A stretch of 64,000 nucleotides of DNA from Halococcus agarilyticus (GCF_000334895.1 NZ_BAFM01000005.1:114825-178824); one strand, 5' to 3'. Numbered from the stretch's first letter, positions 25,309 through 34,795 are shown. Notes: generated from the sequence alone by a model not told the origin. Translations and numbers: made by a program.

Positions 25309-26265
25309 TCACCGATACACCGCGTCGCGTTCGCCACGGAACACCTCGAGCTCCTCGCCGGTGGGCAGGCCCTCGATGTCGCCGGCGACCGTCGTGGCGA
25401 ACGCGCCGACCGCGTTGGCGAGCCCCGCGGATTCGACCGGGCCGAGGTCGCGCAGCCGGCCGGCGAGGAAGCCCGCCGCGAACCCGTCACCCGCGCCGAC
25501 CGGGTCGACCACCCGCTCGACCTCGTAGCCCGCGACGCGTTCGGTCGTCGCATGGTCGGCGACGAGCGCGCCTGCCGCGCCGAGTTTGACCGCGGCGATC
25601 TCGGCCCCGCGATCGAGACACGCCGCGGCGATGGCCTCGGGCTCTTCGGCATCGAACAGCGCCCGGCCCTCCTCGATGCCGGGGAGCACGATATCGGTCG
25701 CTCCCACGAGTTCGAGCAGCGTCGACCGCATTTCGTTCTCGTCGTCCCAGAGCTTCTGCCGGAGGTTGGGATCGAACGAGATCGTCACGTCCGCCTCGCG
25801 GGCGCGTTCGACGGCAGCGAAGACGGTTTCGCGACACGATTCGCTGAGGGCCGGCGTGATCCCGGTGAGATGGAGATACTCGGCGTCGGCGAGGAACGAT
25901 TCGGGGAGATCGGCGGGCGTCATCGTGCTCGCGGCCGAGCCGTGGCGGTAGTAGTAGACCGAGGTCTCGGAGAGCGCGCGACGTTCCTTGAACATGAGTC
26001 CCGTCGGGGCGTCGGGTGTGGTCGTCACGTGGCTCGTGTCGACGCCCTCGCCGCGAACGAACGAGCGGAGGTACTCGCCGTGGGGGTCAGCGCCGAGCTT
26101 GCTGATCCAGCCGACGTCGTGGCCGAGCCGGGAGAGCCCGATCGCGACGTTGCTCTCCGCGCCGCCGAGACTCTTCTTGAAGTCGGTGATGTACTTCATC
26201 GGCCCCGACTCCGCGGGGTTGATCAACACCATCGTCTCTCCCATCGTGACGACACGCGGTGACAT
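25309..26265 (-). CDS. kdgK: 2-Keto-3-deoxygluconate kinase (PfkB family)
   Basis: A 318-residue PfkB kinase that should phosphorylate 2-keto-3-deoxygluconate (KDG) to KDPG in the semiphosphorylative Entner-Doudoroff route. Marks of KDG kinases are GGAESNVAIGLSRLG, YYYRHGSAASTM (the Tyr-Arg pair contacts the sugar acid), and the catalytic DPVGAGDGFAAGFL. It is divergent from the KDG-aldolase-like gene, with 88 bases between them, and the KDPG aldolase gene lies at 34145. The ATG at 26265 is chosen because it starts the first strand (MSPRVVTMGETMV); a longer frame exists. Confidence 0.87.
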   Translation of the reverse strand: MSPRVVTMGETMVLINPAESGPMKYITDFKKSLGGAESNVAIGLSRLGHDVGWISKLGADPHGEYLRSFVRGEGVDTSHVTTTPDAPTGLMFKERRALSETSVYYYRHGSAASTMTPADLPESFLADAEYLHLTGITPALSESCRETVFAAVERAREADVTISFDPNLRQKLWDDENEMRSTLLELVGATDIVLPGIEEGRALFDAEEPEAIAAACLDRGAEIAAVKLGAAGALVADHATTERVAGYEVERVVDPVGAGDGFAAGFLAGRLRDLGPVESAGLANAVGAFATTVAGDIEGLPTGEELEVFRGERDAVYR

Positions 26266-26324
26266 GCTCGTCCGTGTCCCGCCCGAGACCCTAACCGTTC
26301 CGGAATCCACCCCGGGCACGAGTG

Positions 26325-26329
26325 TTATG
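26325..26329 (+). promoter_or_regulatory. TATA-like box of the KDG-aldolase-like gene
   Basis: TTATG, 25-29 bases before the ATG at 26354, inside GTGTTATGGCG; a moderate match, in the usual leaderless position. On the other strand GGTTAGG around 26290-26296 could serve kdgK. Confidence 0.4.
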
Positions 26330-26353
26330 GCGGTCCGCCGAGTGGGCCGTATC

Positions 26354-27256
26354 ATGAGCTCGGACGACAGCACCGATCCGCTCTCGCTCGGTGGCGTGAT
26401 CTCGCCGACGATCACCGCGTTCCACGACGACGAGTCGGTCGACTACGAGACGACCGCCGCCCACGCGCGGTTCGTGCTCGATCGTGGCGTCGACGGCGTG
26501 TTCCCGCTCGGGACCAACGGCGAGTTCGCGCTGCTCGATGCCGCCGAGCGCGCGGGTGTCGTGGAGTCGGTCGTCGACGAGGTCGGCGGCGAGGTCCCGG
26601 TGATCGCCGGCGTCGGCGCGGAGAGCACCTATCATACGGTGCGCAACGCCGAACGCGCCGCCGATGCGGGAGCCGACGGCGTGGTGGTCGTCACGCCGTA
26701 CTACTATCCGCTCGACGACGAGGGCGCGCTCTCACACTACCGACGGGTCGCCGACGCGATCGACCTCCCGATCTACGCGTACCACATCCCAAGTCGGACC
26801 GGCAACGGCCTCTCGTCGGAGACGCTCGCCGAGATGGCCGATATCGACGCGGTCGCCGGGATGAAGGATTCGAGCAAGGACGTACCGTGGCTCGGCCGCG
26901 CCATCGCCGCCAACCCGGATCTCGCCGTCCTCACCGGCGCGGACTCACTCCAGTTCGTTGGCCGTGTGCTTGGCGGCGTCGGCGGCGTGAGCGCGGTGTC
27001 GAACGCCCTCCCCGAACTCGTCGTCGACCTCCACGAGACCTACGAGGCGGGTGATCTCGACCGCGCGCGCGATCTCCAGGACACCCTCTACGAGGTCCGC
27101 GCGGCGTTCGAGGCCGGTCCGTACCTCGCGGGCGTGAAGGGGGCGCTCTCGCTCCGCGGGTTCGACGCCGGTCCGCTCCGTAGCCCGCTCCGGCGGATGA
27201 CCGACGAGGGGGAGGCTGCACTCGAATCCGAACTTCAGGAGCTCGGCGTTCTCTGA
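26354..27256 (+). CDS. DHDPS/NAL-family lyase, probable 2-keto-3-deoxygluconate aldolase
   Basis: A 300-residue class I TIM-barrel lyase. The Schiff-base lysine is in AGMKDSSKD (about residue 165), the partner Tyr in VVTPYYYPLD and YAYHIPSRTG, and the carboxylate-binding loop in LGTNGEFALL. Enzymes of this family cleave or dehydrate 2-keto acids. Divergence from kdgK suggests that it splits KDG to pyruvate and glyceraldehyde or acts on a related deoxy sugar acid; a 2-keto-3-deoxypentonate dehydratase is an alternative. It is clearly distinct from the lysine gene dapA at 42302 (the latter has GTTGESATL). Confidence 0.8.
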   Translation: MSSDDSTDPLSLGGVISPTITAFHDDESVDYETTAAHARFVLDRGVDGVFPLGTNGEFALLDAAERAGVVESVVDEVGGEVPVIAGVGAESTYHTVRNAERAADAGADGVVVVTPYYYPLDDEGALSHYRRVADAIDLPIYAYHIPSRTGNGLSSETLAEMADIDAVAGMKDSSKDVPWLGRAIAANPDLAVLTGADSLQFVGRVLGGVGGVSAVSNALPELVVDLHETYEAGDLDRARDLQDTLYEVRAAFEAGPYLAGVKGALSLRGFDAGPLRSPLRRMTDEGEAALESELQELGVL

Positions 27257-27513
27257 TCTCGCTACCGTACTGCTCGTCGCGACTCACATGTTTTCGCAAA
27301 ACCGCCTTCGTCCTCGTGTCTATCAACCCGGAGAGCCCACCAACAGCGAGGATACCGAGGAAGACCAGAAGCGTGTGCAACGTCCTCCCTGGAATACTCG
27401 ATGCTGGCACAACCGCTCTCTCGTGCGTTCGGTTCTCGATCTTCAGCCGATGGAGAGAGGAACCAGCGGACCAGGACGACCGAAATCGTCGATCCATGCG
27501 GAGCGCCAGCGAA

Positions 27514-29688
27514 CTACTCGTCGTCCCCGGCCAGCAGCCGTGCCGCACCGATCGCGAGCCCCGAAAGCGCCGCGAGCGCGCCGAAGCCAGGCCCGGAGCC
27601 GCTCGATCCTCCCGAGACACCGCCTGTCGTCGCGTTCCCATCGCTACCGGCCGTCGTCGCGGTGCTCGTGGTGGTTTCGGTCCCACTTGTTGTCGCGGTC
27701 GTCTCGGTGGAACCCGTCGTGGTCGCTGCGGTCGCGTTCGACGTCGGCCTGGTGGTAATGGTGGCGTTCGTCGTCGTCGTGACGCTCGTCGTCGCGTTCG
27801 TCGTCGGGGTTGTGGCGTTCCGTGTCGTCTCGGCCGTCGCCGTCGTGTCGGCTGTCGTCGTGTTGGCCATCGCCGTCTCGTTGGCGGATGTGTTTTCGGC
27901 GGTCGACGTGGTCCCCTCCTGTCCTGTGTTGTTCGGCGGGCGGATGCGGTGGACCGCGCCGGTTCGTCCCTCGGAGGTCTCCGCGCTCGATAGTACGTAA
28001 AGGCCGCCGTCGTTGTCCCGTCCGATGGCGAGGACGTACGCGCCGACGGTCCCGTTCTCCCGGTTCTCGATCACGAGCTCTTCGAGCTCCCAGAGCCCGT
28101 CGTCGGTCGGCGTGGCGGCGAACAGCGACCCGGTCGGGGTCTCGGTCTCGGCGGTCTTCCGGAAGTCGCCGAAGACGTACTTCCCCTCGAGCGCTGCGAT
28201 CCCGTCGTTCTCGTAGACGTAGCCGCCGATGGCCGCCGAACCGACGCCCCGCCCCTCGTGGCTGTGCGGGTACTCGATGACCGGATCGATGAGTCGCTCG
28301 CCGCCGCGGACGTCCGGCGGGAGCTGGCTCGGGCACTCTTCGGGCGGGTTGCGACTCCCCTCGGGCCCGGGTTTGAAACAGTGCGTGCCCTCGCGGACGT
28401 TCCAGCCGTAGTTCTTGTCCTTCTCGACGATGCTGACCTCCTCGAACCCGTTCTGGCCGACGTCGGCGACGAACAGCCGCCCGTCGGAAAACCCCATCCG
28501 CCACGGGTTGCGAAAGCCCCACGCGAACTGTTCGTTCAACCCGGGGTCGCCCACCAGCGGGTTGTCGTCGGGGATGCCGTACGGTTTGTCGTCCGTTTCG
28601 CCGTCGACGTCGATCCGGAGAACGCTTCCGAGGAGGTTCTCCCTGACGTCCTGGCCGTTGCCGCCCTCGTTCGCCTCGTACCAGTCCTCGACGTGACCGG
28701 GGTTGTTGTCGTGTGCGCCGCCGCCGTCGCCCACGCCCACGTAGAGGTAGCCGTCGGGTCCGAACGTGACCGCGCCGGCGTTGTGGGTGTCCTGGGGCTC
28801 GGGAATTTCGAGCAGTCGGCGCACGAAGCTCGCGCTGGCCTCCGAGCCGTCGTCCGCCGAAAACTCCGCGAGCACCTCCGTGTGGGAGTACGAATCCGGC
28901 GCGTCGTCGGTCAGCGGTGCGCTGTAACGCAGGAAGAATCGTCCGTTCTCCTGGAACTCGGGATGGAACGCCATCCCCAGCAGTCCCTTCTCGCCACCGA
29001 TCTCGGCCATCCGATCGCTCACGTCGACGTACGGCTCCGCGCGCAGGCCGTCGTCGGTGTGGAGATACACCTGACCCAGCCGGTCGGCGACGAACCGCCG
29101 GGTCGACGTTCCGGGTGGCTCCTCGAAGTCGACCGGGGCCACGAGATTCCCGTCGGCGACGGTTTCGAGACGGACCGACGACCCCTCCGGGATGTAGGGG
29201 TCGCTCTCGTCTTCGGTTGAGGTCTCCGTGGCCGTTTCCTCGCTCGATCCGTCGCCGAAGCTGATCGAGCCCTGCATCGAGGTGATGTGTGGTTCGCAGA
29301 CGTACTCGGCCATCCCCTCGCGTGCGGTGAACTCGACGGACTGGGTCTCGCCCTCCTCGCTCATCACGTCGGTCCGCTGGAGGACCGTACCTTCGGAATC
29401 GAGCAGCGCGAAGTTGTGCCCCATCCCGTCGATGTTCTCCCAGACGACGCGGTAGGTGGTGCCGGCTTCGAGGGTCAGCGTGGGGTTGGTTTCGCCGGCG
29501 ATCGAATCGGGAGCGCGACCCTGCCAGCCGGCGATCTCGCCACCGAGTCGGATGATCTCGGGCGACTGGGCCACAGCGCTGCCGAGCCCGCCAACGCTGG
29601 CGAGCGTGCCGGCGGCGGCGAGCGAGAGGAATCGACGGCGCGACGGGGCGGCGGATCGACGTGGGGAGCCGTGGTTCGTTCCATCCAT
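27514..29688 (-). CDS. Tat-exported cupredoxin-sugar dehydrogenase fusion with PGF-CTERM anchor
   Basis: A 724-residue extracellular protein with four parts. Residues 15-40 are a Tat signal (SRRRFLSLAAAG). Residues 45-145 form a type 1 copper domain with a full ligand set: His91 (GHNFAL), Cys131, His134 and Met138 (YVCEPHITSM). Residues 170-610 are a soluble aldose (PQQ-type glucose/sorbosone) dehydrogenase beta-propeller, with the catalytic His302 in DTHNAGAVTFGPDG and GVGDGGGAHDN. A Thr/Asn-rich linker (about 610-695), suited to O-glycosylation, leads to a PGF-CTERM signal (GPGFGALAALSGLAIG) for archaeosortase anchoring. The dehydrogenase could pass electrons from aldose directly to its own copper domain. 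ATG 29688 is chosen for the Tat signal. Confidence 0.9.
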   Translation of the reverse strand: MDGTNHGSPRRSAAPSRRRFLSLAAAGTLASVGGLGSAVAQSPEIIRLGGEIAGWQGRAPDSIAGETNPTLTLEAGTTYRVVWENIDGMGHNFALLDSEGTVLQRTDVMSEEGETQSVEFTAREGMAEYVCEPHITSMQGSISFGDGSSEETATETSTEDESDPYIPEGSSVRLETVADGNLVAPVDFEEPPGTSTRRFVADRLGQVYLHTDDGLRAEPYVDVSDRMAEIGGEKGLLGMAFHPEFQENGRFFLRYSAPLTDDAPDSYSHTEVLAEFSADDGSEASASFVRRLLEIPEPQDTHNAGAVTFGPDGYLYVGVGDGGGAHDNNPGHVEDWYEANEGGNGQDVRENLLGSVLRIDVDGETDDKPYGIPDDNPLVGDPGLNEQFAWGFRNPWRMGFSDGRLFVADVGQNGFEEVSIVEKDKNYGWNVREGTHCFKPGPEGSRNPPEECPSQLPPDVRGGERLIDPVIEYPHSHEGRGVGSAAIGGYVYENDGIAALEGKYVFGDFRKTAETETPTGSLFAATPTDDGLWELEELVIENRENGTVGAYVLAIGRDNDGGLYVLSSAETSEGRTGAVHRIRPPNNTGQEGTTSTAENTSANETAMANTTTADTTATAETTRNATTPTTNATTSVTTTTNATITTRPTSNATAATTTGSTETTATTSGTETTTSTATTAGSDGNATTGGVSGGSSGSGPGFGALAALSGLAIGAARLLAGDDE

Positions 29689-29866
29689 CGTTGTGTGATC
29701 TGGCCACCCTGTGGTATCGGAGCGGTGTTCCAGGGCGGAGTGCGTGCCCGAATCGATGGCCGGCGTCCCCTTAGCGATTTGGATCGGGGAACGAGACACG
29801 AACCCGGCGTTCGTCCAGTGACGGATCGACGAACGCGCGGAACAGGGTCGATGCGGCCGATCGCGG

Positions 29867-31504
29867 TCAGTCGTGACGGAACGCGCGCTGGCCGGTGAAC
29901 GCCATCGCCACGCCGAGATCGTCGGCGGCGGCGATCACGTCGTCGTCGTTCACCGAGCCACCCGGCTGGACGACCGCCTCGATCCCCGCCTCCGCCGCCG
30001 CCTCGATCCCGTCGGGGAACGGGAAGAAGGCATCCGAGGCCATCACCGATCCCGCCGCGCTCGTCCCCTCGGCGTGCTCGTCGGCCTTCATCGCCGCGAG
30101 CCGCACCGCGTCGACTCTGGAGACCTGCCCCATCCCGATGCCCGAAGTCTGGGTTCCGTCGGCGAACACGATCGCGTTCGACTTCACGTGCTTGATGACC
30201 TGCCACGCGAAGCACATCGACTCGATCTGTGCGTCGGTCGGCTCGCGCTCGGTCACGACCTCCAGACCATCGGGCGAGAGTACCTGCGTGTCGCGCTCCT
30301 GGACGAGTCGACCCCCGGTGATGGGTTTCTCGACGAAGCGGCCCGCCTCGGGGCCGAACCCGTCGGTGTCGAGCACCCGGAGGTTCTCCTCGGCCGTCAG
30401 CACCGAAAGCGCGTCGTCGGTGTAGCCGGGTGCGATCACGACCTCCTTGAACGATTCGACGATCTCCTCGGCGGTCGCGGCGTCGCACTCCCGGTTCAGC
30501 GCGACGATCCCACCGAAGGCGCTCATCGGGTCGGTGGCGAGCGCGCGGTCGTAGGCGGTCGCGAGGTCGTCGGCGGTCGCACACCCCGCCGGGTTGGTGT
30601 GTTTGATCACCGCGGCCGCCGGCTCGTCGAACTCTCGAACGAGGCCGAGCGCGGCGTCGGTGTCGTTGTAGTTGTTGTACGAGAGCCCCTTCGCGCCTTC
30701 GTTCACCTGATCGGCGTCGACGACGCTCGCCGCGTCGGTGGTGCGGTCGGCGTACATCGCAGCCGCCTGGTGTGGGTTCTCGCCGTATCGGAGTTCGGCG
30801 GCGCGCTCGGTGCTCGTCATGCGCCGCGACGGGAACGCGCTCCCCGTGTCGTCGCTGGCCTCATCGTCCCCGTCGCCGCCGCCAGCCCCTCCAGTATCGC
30901 CCTCGACGCGAACCCGGCGGTCGTCACCCTCGCCTTCGATTGCGAGTCGATCCTCGGCGAACCACCGGACAGCTCGGGGGTAGGCCGCGAACTCCGCCTC
31001 GGTGAGCACCCGCCGCTTGAGCGAGTCGGGGTCGTCGTCACCGTGGACCGGGACTGCTTCCTGAGTCACGATCGGGCCGCCGTCGACCGTCTCGGTGACG
31101 ACGTGGACCGTGCAGCCGGTCACGCTCACGCCAGCGTCGAGCACTTGTTCGTGGGCATCCTTTCCCGGAAAGGCGGGGAGCAGCGACGGATGGACGTTGA
31201 ACGCCAGCGGTGCATCCTCGATGAACTCGCTCGTGAGCACGCGCATGTAGCCGTCGAGACAGACGAGGTCGACGTCGTACTCGTCGAGCCGATCGAGGAG
31301 CCGCCGCTCGTGGGCGGCGTCGGATTCGTCGCCGTTTCGTTCGACGACTTCGGTCGGAATCCCGCGCTCGGCCGCGGCGTCGAGTGCGGGGGCGTCGGGG
31401 TCGGCTGCGAGTACCACTGCGAGGGTCGCGCCGCCCGGCTCCCGGTCGGCGATCCGGCGGAGGTTTCGTCCACGATTGCCCGCAATGCCGGCGATCCGTG
31501 TCAT
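29867..31504 (-). CDS. purHN: PurN-PurH fusion: GAR and AICAR formyltransferase without cyclohydrolase domain
   Basis: A 545-residue purine enzyme. Residues 1-190 are a GART (PurN) domain with FNVHPSLLPAFPGKDAH and the catalytic Asn-His-Asp set (His in NVHPSLLP, Asp near ETVDGGPIV). A Gly/Asp linker (about 205-235) joins an AICAR transformylase domain with RYGENPHQ, VIKHTNPAGCAT and MSAFGGIVALNRE. The N-terminal MGS-like IMP cyclohydrolase domain of ordinary PurH is absent, in keeping with archaea that close the ring with a separate PurO. It thus carries out steps 3 and 9 of the pathway. ATG 31504 gives the natural beta-strand start MTRIAGIAG. Confidence 0.93.
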   Translation of the reverse strand: MTRIAGIAGNRGRNLRRIADREPGGATLAVVLAADPDAPALDAAAERGIPTEVVERNGDESDAAHERRLLDRLDEYDVDLVCLDGYMRVLTSEFIEDAPLAFNVHPSLLPAFPGKDAHEQVLDAGVSVTGCTVHVVTETVDGGPIVTQEAVPVHGDDDPDSLKRRVLTEAEFAAYPRAVRWFAEDRLAIEGEGDDRRVRVEGDTGGAGGGDGDDEASDDTGSAFPSRRMTSTERAAELRYGENPHQAAAMYADRTTDAASVVDADQVNEGAKGLSYNNYNDTDAALGLVREFDEPAAAVIKHTNPAGCATADDLATAYDRALATDPMSAFGGIVALNRECDAATAEEIVESFKEVVIAPGYTDDALSVLTAEENLRVLDTDGFGPEAGRFVEKPITGGRLVQERDTQVLSPDGLEVVTEREPTDAQIESMCFAWQVIKHVKSNAIVFADGTQTSGIGMGQVSRVDAVRLAAMKADEHAEGTSAAGSVMASDAFFPFPDGIEAAAEAGIEAVVQPGGSVNDDDVIAAADDLGVAMAFTGQRAFRHD

Positions 31505-31567
31505 GATCGGAGGCGCGCGCGCCGCGCGCAAAGGCGTTCTCATTCACCCCGATCGGAGTCGCGCCCG

Positions 31568-32479
31568 TCACGAACGGACCGCCGAGATCACCCGCTGGCC
31601 GACGTCCGGCGCGGCGACGATCGCGGCGGCGGCGATCGTGCTCCCGATCGCCGTCACCGGCGTCGGCGGTACCGAAAAGTACAGTACGAGAAAGAGGACG
31701 CCGGCGAGCACCAGCGTCGCCACGCTGACGGCGGCCATCGCCGGGGTACGGGGCGTCGCCGGCTCCCGATCGACCAGCGCGTACCACGCGAGCCACGCCC
31801 CGGCCGCCCCGCCAAGCGCGGCGACGCTGTCGAAGGTGACCTGGTTGAGCACCCCGACGACGCCGATCGCGACCGCCACGAGGAACGCGCGCCCGGGATC
31901 GGTGCCGCGGTCGGCGAGCCGGTAGATCGCGTACAGGAGCACCGCGCCGATCGCCGTTCCGACGACCACGTCGACGAGGTAGTGGACCCCGAGCGCGAGG
32001 CGTGAGAACGACACCGCCACGACGGCGGCGGTCGCGACGGCGAGGCGCGCTCGCCAGGATCGGTACTCGGTGACGAGCGCCACGCCACCCCAGACGAGCG
32101 TCGTGCCGAGCGCGTGGCCGCTCGGGAACCCGTATCCCTCGGCGGTGGCGGCGTTCTCGTAGACGGGCGCGAGAAGCGACGGGAGCCACGGGATCGCGGC
32201 GGCGATCCCGGCATCCGGGGGGCGCGGGAGCATGAAGACGCCCTTCAGCGCCTGGACCGTCACGACGTACACGATCGGTAGCGCGAGGACGAACGCGCCG
32301 TGCCGGCGGGAAAGCGGATTGCCAGGCCGTGTCGACAGGAGATAGAGACTCCCGGCGAGAACGAACAGGAACCAGACGTCGCCGAGCTGGGTGAGCGCCG
32401 CGAGCACGACGACGCCGATCTCGCCGAACAGCTCCCCGAGCGCGTCCGAAATCCCGAGCCCGCGTCCGGGCTGAACCAC
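31568..32479 (-). CDS. PAP2-family membrane phosphatase
   Basis: A 303-residue membrane phosphatase. The three PAP2 motifs are present: KGVFMLPRPP, YGFPSGHALG (with the catalytic His) and SRLALGVHYLVDVVVG (with the nucleophile His and its Asp). About eight helices are predicted, two more than the core fold, the extra ones at the C-terminus. Likely substrates are phosphorylated lipids such as polyprenyl diphosphate. The GTG at 32479 is chosen because upstream codons look non-coding; it is less certain than the rest. It ends 63 bases before the PurHN start and may share a transcript with it. Confidence 0.85.
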   Translation of the reverse strand: MVQPGRGLGISDALGELFGEIGVVVLAALTQLGDVWFLFVLAGSLYLLSTRPGNPLSRRHGAFVLALPIVYVVTVQALKGVFMLPRPPDAGIAAAIPWLPSLLAPVYENAATAEGYGFPSGHALGTTLVWGGVALVTEYRSWRARLAVATAAVVAVSFSRLALGVHYLVDVVVGTAIGAVLLYAIYRLADRGTDPGRAFLVAVAIGVVGVLNQVTFDSVAALGGAAGAWLAWYALVDREPATPRTPAMAAVSVATLVLAGVLFLVLYFSVPPTPVTAIGSTIAAAAIVAAPDVGQRVISAVRS

Positions 32480-32716
32480 GCTACTGTACCCCGGGCACCG
32501 GCGGCGCGATTTCGTCGACGATGGCCGCCCGGGACGCGACGGGACCGATCGCAACACCGGCAGCCGGTACGAGGAGGGATCGTCGGATCATACGATGCTG
32601 GTCGTCGGAAGACGGGCCACCGACTTCGGTGCTGTGGTACTCGCTCGACGTTGGAGACCGATCGGCGGACCGGCCCAACCGGCACGCTTTTTCGAGCGGT
32701 CGTCCCATCCGCGCCC

Positions 32717-34102
32717 ATGACCGATCGTGGCCCGCTCTCGGCCGTGTCGCCGCTCGACGGCCGGTACGCACGCTACACCGACCCCCTCACGCCCTACGTC
32801 AGCGAGGGCGCACTGTTGCGCGCTCGCGTCCGCGTCGAAGTCGAATACCTCGTCGCGCTCGCCGATCTCGATGCCACACCGCTCGACATCGCACCCGACG
32901 AGCGCGCGACGCTCCGGGCGACGTACGAGGAGTTCGACGATGCGGACGCGCGGCGGATCAAGCGGATCGAGGTCGATGGAACCGACGAGCGGCCGGCGAC
33001 CAACCACGACGTGAAGGCCGTCGAGTACTTCGTCCGCGACGCCCTTCCAGAGAACCTCGACGCCGACCAGTGGATCCACTTCGGGCTCACGAGCGAGGAC
33101 GTCAACAACCTCGCCCACCGCCTCCTGATCGGCCCCGCCGTCGAGGACGTGCTGCTTCCCGCCCTCCGGAACGTTCGGGACGCGCTCGCCGATCTCGCCC
33201 GCGAGCATCGTGACCTGGCGATGCTCGCGCGGACCCACGGCCAGCCCGCCACCCCGACGACGTTCGGCAAGGAGATGGCGGTCTACGCCCGGCGACTCGA
33301 TCGTGCGATCGACCGGATCGAGACCGCGACCGCTGGCCTCGCGGGCAAGCTCGCGGGCGCGAGCGGGACCTACGCCGCCCACCACGCCGCCTATCCCGAC
33401 GTCGCCTGGCGGGCGTTCGCGCGCGAGTTCGTCGACTCCCTGGGTCTCGAATTCGTCGAACCCGTCACCCAGGTCAACCCGTGCGACGATCTGGCCGCCC
33501 TCTTCGACGCGCTGCGGGGAGCGAACGCCGTGCTCCTCGACCTCGATCGCGACGCGTGGCGCTACGTCTCCCAGCGGTACCTCGGCCAGCGCGCCGATGC
33601 GGACGAGACCGGCTCGTCGACGATGCCCCACAAGGTGAACCCGATCGACTTCGAGAACAGCGAGGGGAACCTCTCGAAGGCGAACTCGGATCTCGAATTC
33701 CTGGGGGAGTACGTCACCACCTCCAGGCTCCAGCGCGACCTCTCGGATTCGACGGTGAAGCGCAACGTCGGCGCGGCGCTCGCCCACTGTCTCATCGGCT
33801 ACCGGAAAACTGAGGCTGGTCTCGCGAAGGTCGTTCCGAACGAGGCAGTCATGCGCGAGGACCTCGACGCCAACCCCGAAGTGATCGGCGAAGCCGTTCA
33901 GACGATCCTCCGCCGTGAGGGTCACACAGACGCCTACGAGCGGGTGAAGGAGCTCACGAGAGGCCGACGCACGAGCCTCGAGGACTTCTACGAACTGTTC
34001 GACGACCTCGACGTGAGCGAGGCGACCCGCGCGGAGCTCCGTGATCTCACGCCCGTCGGCTACACCGGCGTGGCGAGCGAGCTGGCCGACGACACGGTGT
34101 GA
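32717..34102 (+). CDS. purB: Adenylosuccinate lyase
   Basis: A 461-residue member of the fumarase/aspartase superfamily that removes fumarate from SAICAR and from adenylosuccinate in purine synthesis. The signature loop SSTMPHKVNPIDFEN is present with the catalytic Ser, the general acid His in ARTHGQPATPTTFGK, and HDVKAVEYF and LTSEDVNN near the N-terminus. Length and start (MTDRGPLSAVSPLDGRY) are normal. It is divergent from the PAP2 gene; a TTTTT box about 27 bases before the ATG may be the promoter. The partner purine gene purHN is close by on the other strand. Confidence 0.96.
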   Translation: MTDRGPLSAVSPLDGRYARYTDPLTPYVSEGALLRARVRVEVEYLVALADLDATPLDIAPDERATLRATYEEFDDADARRIKRIEVDGTDERPATNHDVKAVEYFVRDALPENLDADQWIHFGLTSEDVNNLAHRLLIGPAVEDVLLPALRNVRDALADLAREHRDLAMLARTHGQPATPTTFGKEMAVYARRLDRAIDRIETATAGLAGKLAGASGTYAAHHAAYPDVAWRAFAREFVDSLGLEFVEPVTQVNPCDDLAALFDALRGANAVLLDLDRDAWRYVSQRYLGQRADADETGSSTMPHKVNPIDFENSEGNLSKANSDLEFLGEYVTTSRLQRDLSDSTVKRNVGAALAHCLIGYRKTEAGLAKVVPNEAVMREDLDANPEVIGEAVQTILRREGHTDAYERVKELTRGRRTSLEDFYELFDDLDVSEATRAELRDLTPVGYTGVASELADDTV

Positions 34103-34144
34103 GCGTTCGTCAGCAGGAGCGTTCGTGATCGGTTCTGACCGCTC

Positions 34145-34795
34145 CTACGACCGCGCATCCTCGACGGCGGCGACGAACTCGGCGGCGGACTCGCGAACCG
34201 CGTCCCAGTCCTCGCGCTCGATCGCGTCGTAGTCGACCAGCGCCGAGCCAGCCCCGACCGCGACCGCGCCGCCCGCGAAGTACTCGGCGACGTTCTCTGT
34301 CGAGACTCCGCCCGTGGGCATCACGGGCACGTCGCCGAGCGGGCCCTGGAGCGCGCCGATGTGATCCGGTCCGACCGTCGAGGCGGGGAACAGTTTCAGG
34401 ATGTCCGCACCGGCGGCCATCGCACGATCGGCCTCGGTCGGTGTCATCACGCCGGGAATGCAGACCGCGCCCGCGCGATTGCAGACCTCGATAACGTCCT
34501 CGTTGAGGTTCGGGGCGAGTACGAACGCCGCACCGGCCTCGATCACGTTGCGCGCGGTCGGTGCGTCCATCACGGTGCCGGCTCCCACCACGGCGTCGGT
34601 GTCCGCGAGCGCACGATCCACGTCGGCGATCATCTCGGTACACCGCGTGGCGTCGGCGGTCACCTCGATCGCGGTGACGCCGCCCGCGTGGACGGCCTCG
34701 GCCACGGGAACGATGTCCGTCGCGTCGATTCCTCGTAGCACGGCCGTCACGCCGCTGTCGACGATCCGCTCGCGAACTGCCTGCTTGCGTTCCAT
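34145..34795 (-). CDS. eda: KDPG/KHG aldolase (bacterial Eda type)
   Basis: A 216-residue class I aldolase that splits KDPG into pyruvate and glyceraldehyde 3-phosphate, the last step of the semiphosphorylative Entner-Doudoroff route. The Schiff-base lysine is in ADILKLFPAS, the catalytic Glu in VTAIEVTADA, and the phosphate loop in MPTGGVSTENV. The Arg that follows the Glu in the E. coli enzyme (EVTLRT) is Asp here (EVTADA), so pyruvate may be held differently. The ATG at 34795 is the first with good context. The kdgK gene lies 8 kb away on the same strand, not in one operon. Confidence 0.9.
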   Translation of the reverse strand: MERKQAVRERIVDSGVTAVLRGIDATDIVPVAEAVHAGGVTAIEVTADATRCTEMIADVDRALADTDAVVGAGTVMDAPTARNVIEAGAAFVLAPNLNEDVIEVCNRAGAVCIPGVMTPTEADRAMAAGADILKLFPASTVGPDHIGALQGPLGDVPVMPTGGVSTENVAEYFAGGAVAVGAGSALVDYDAIEREDWDAVRESAAEFVAAVEDARS

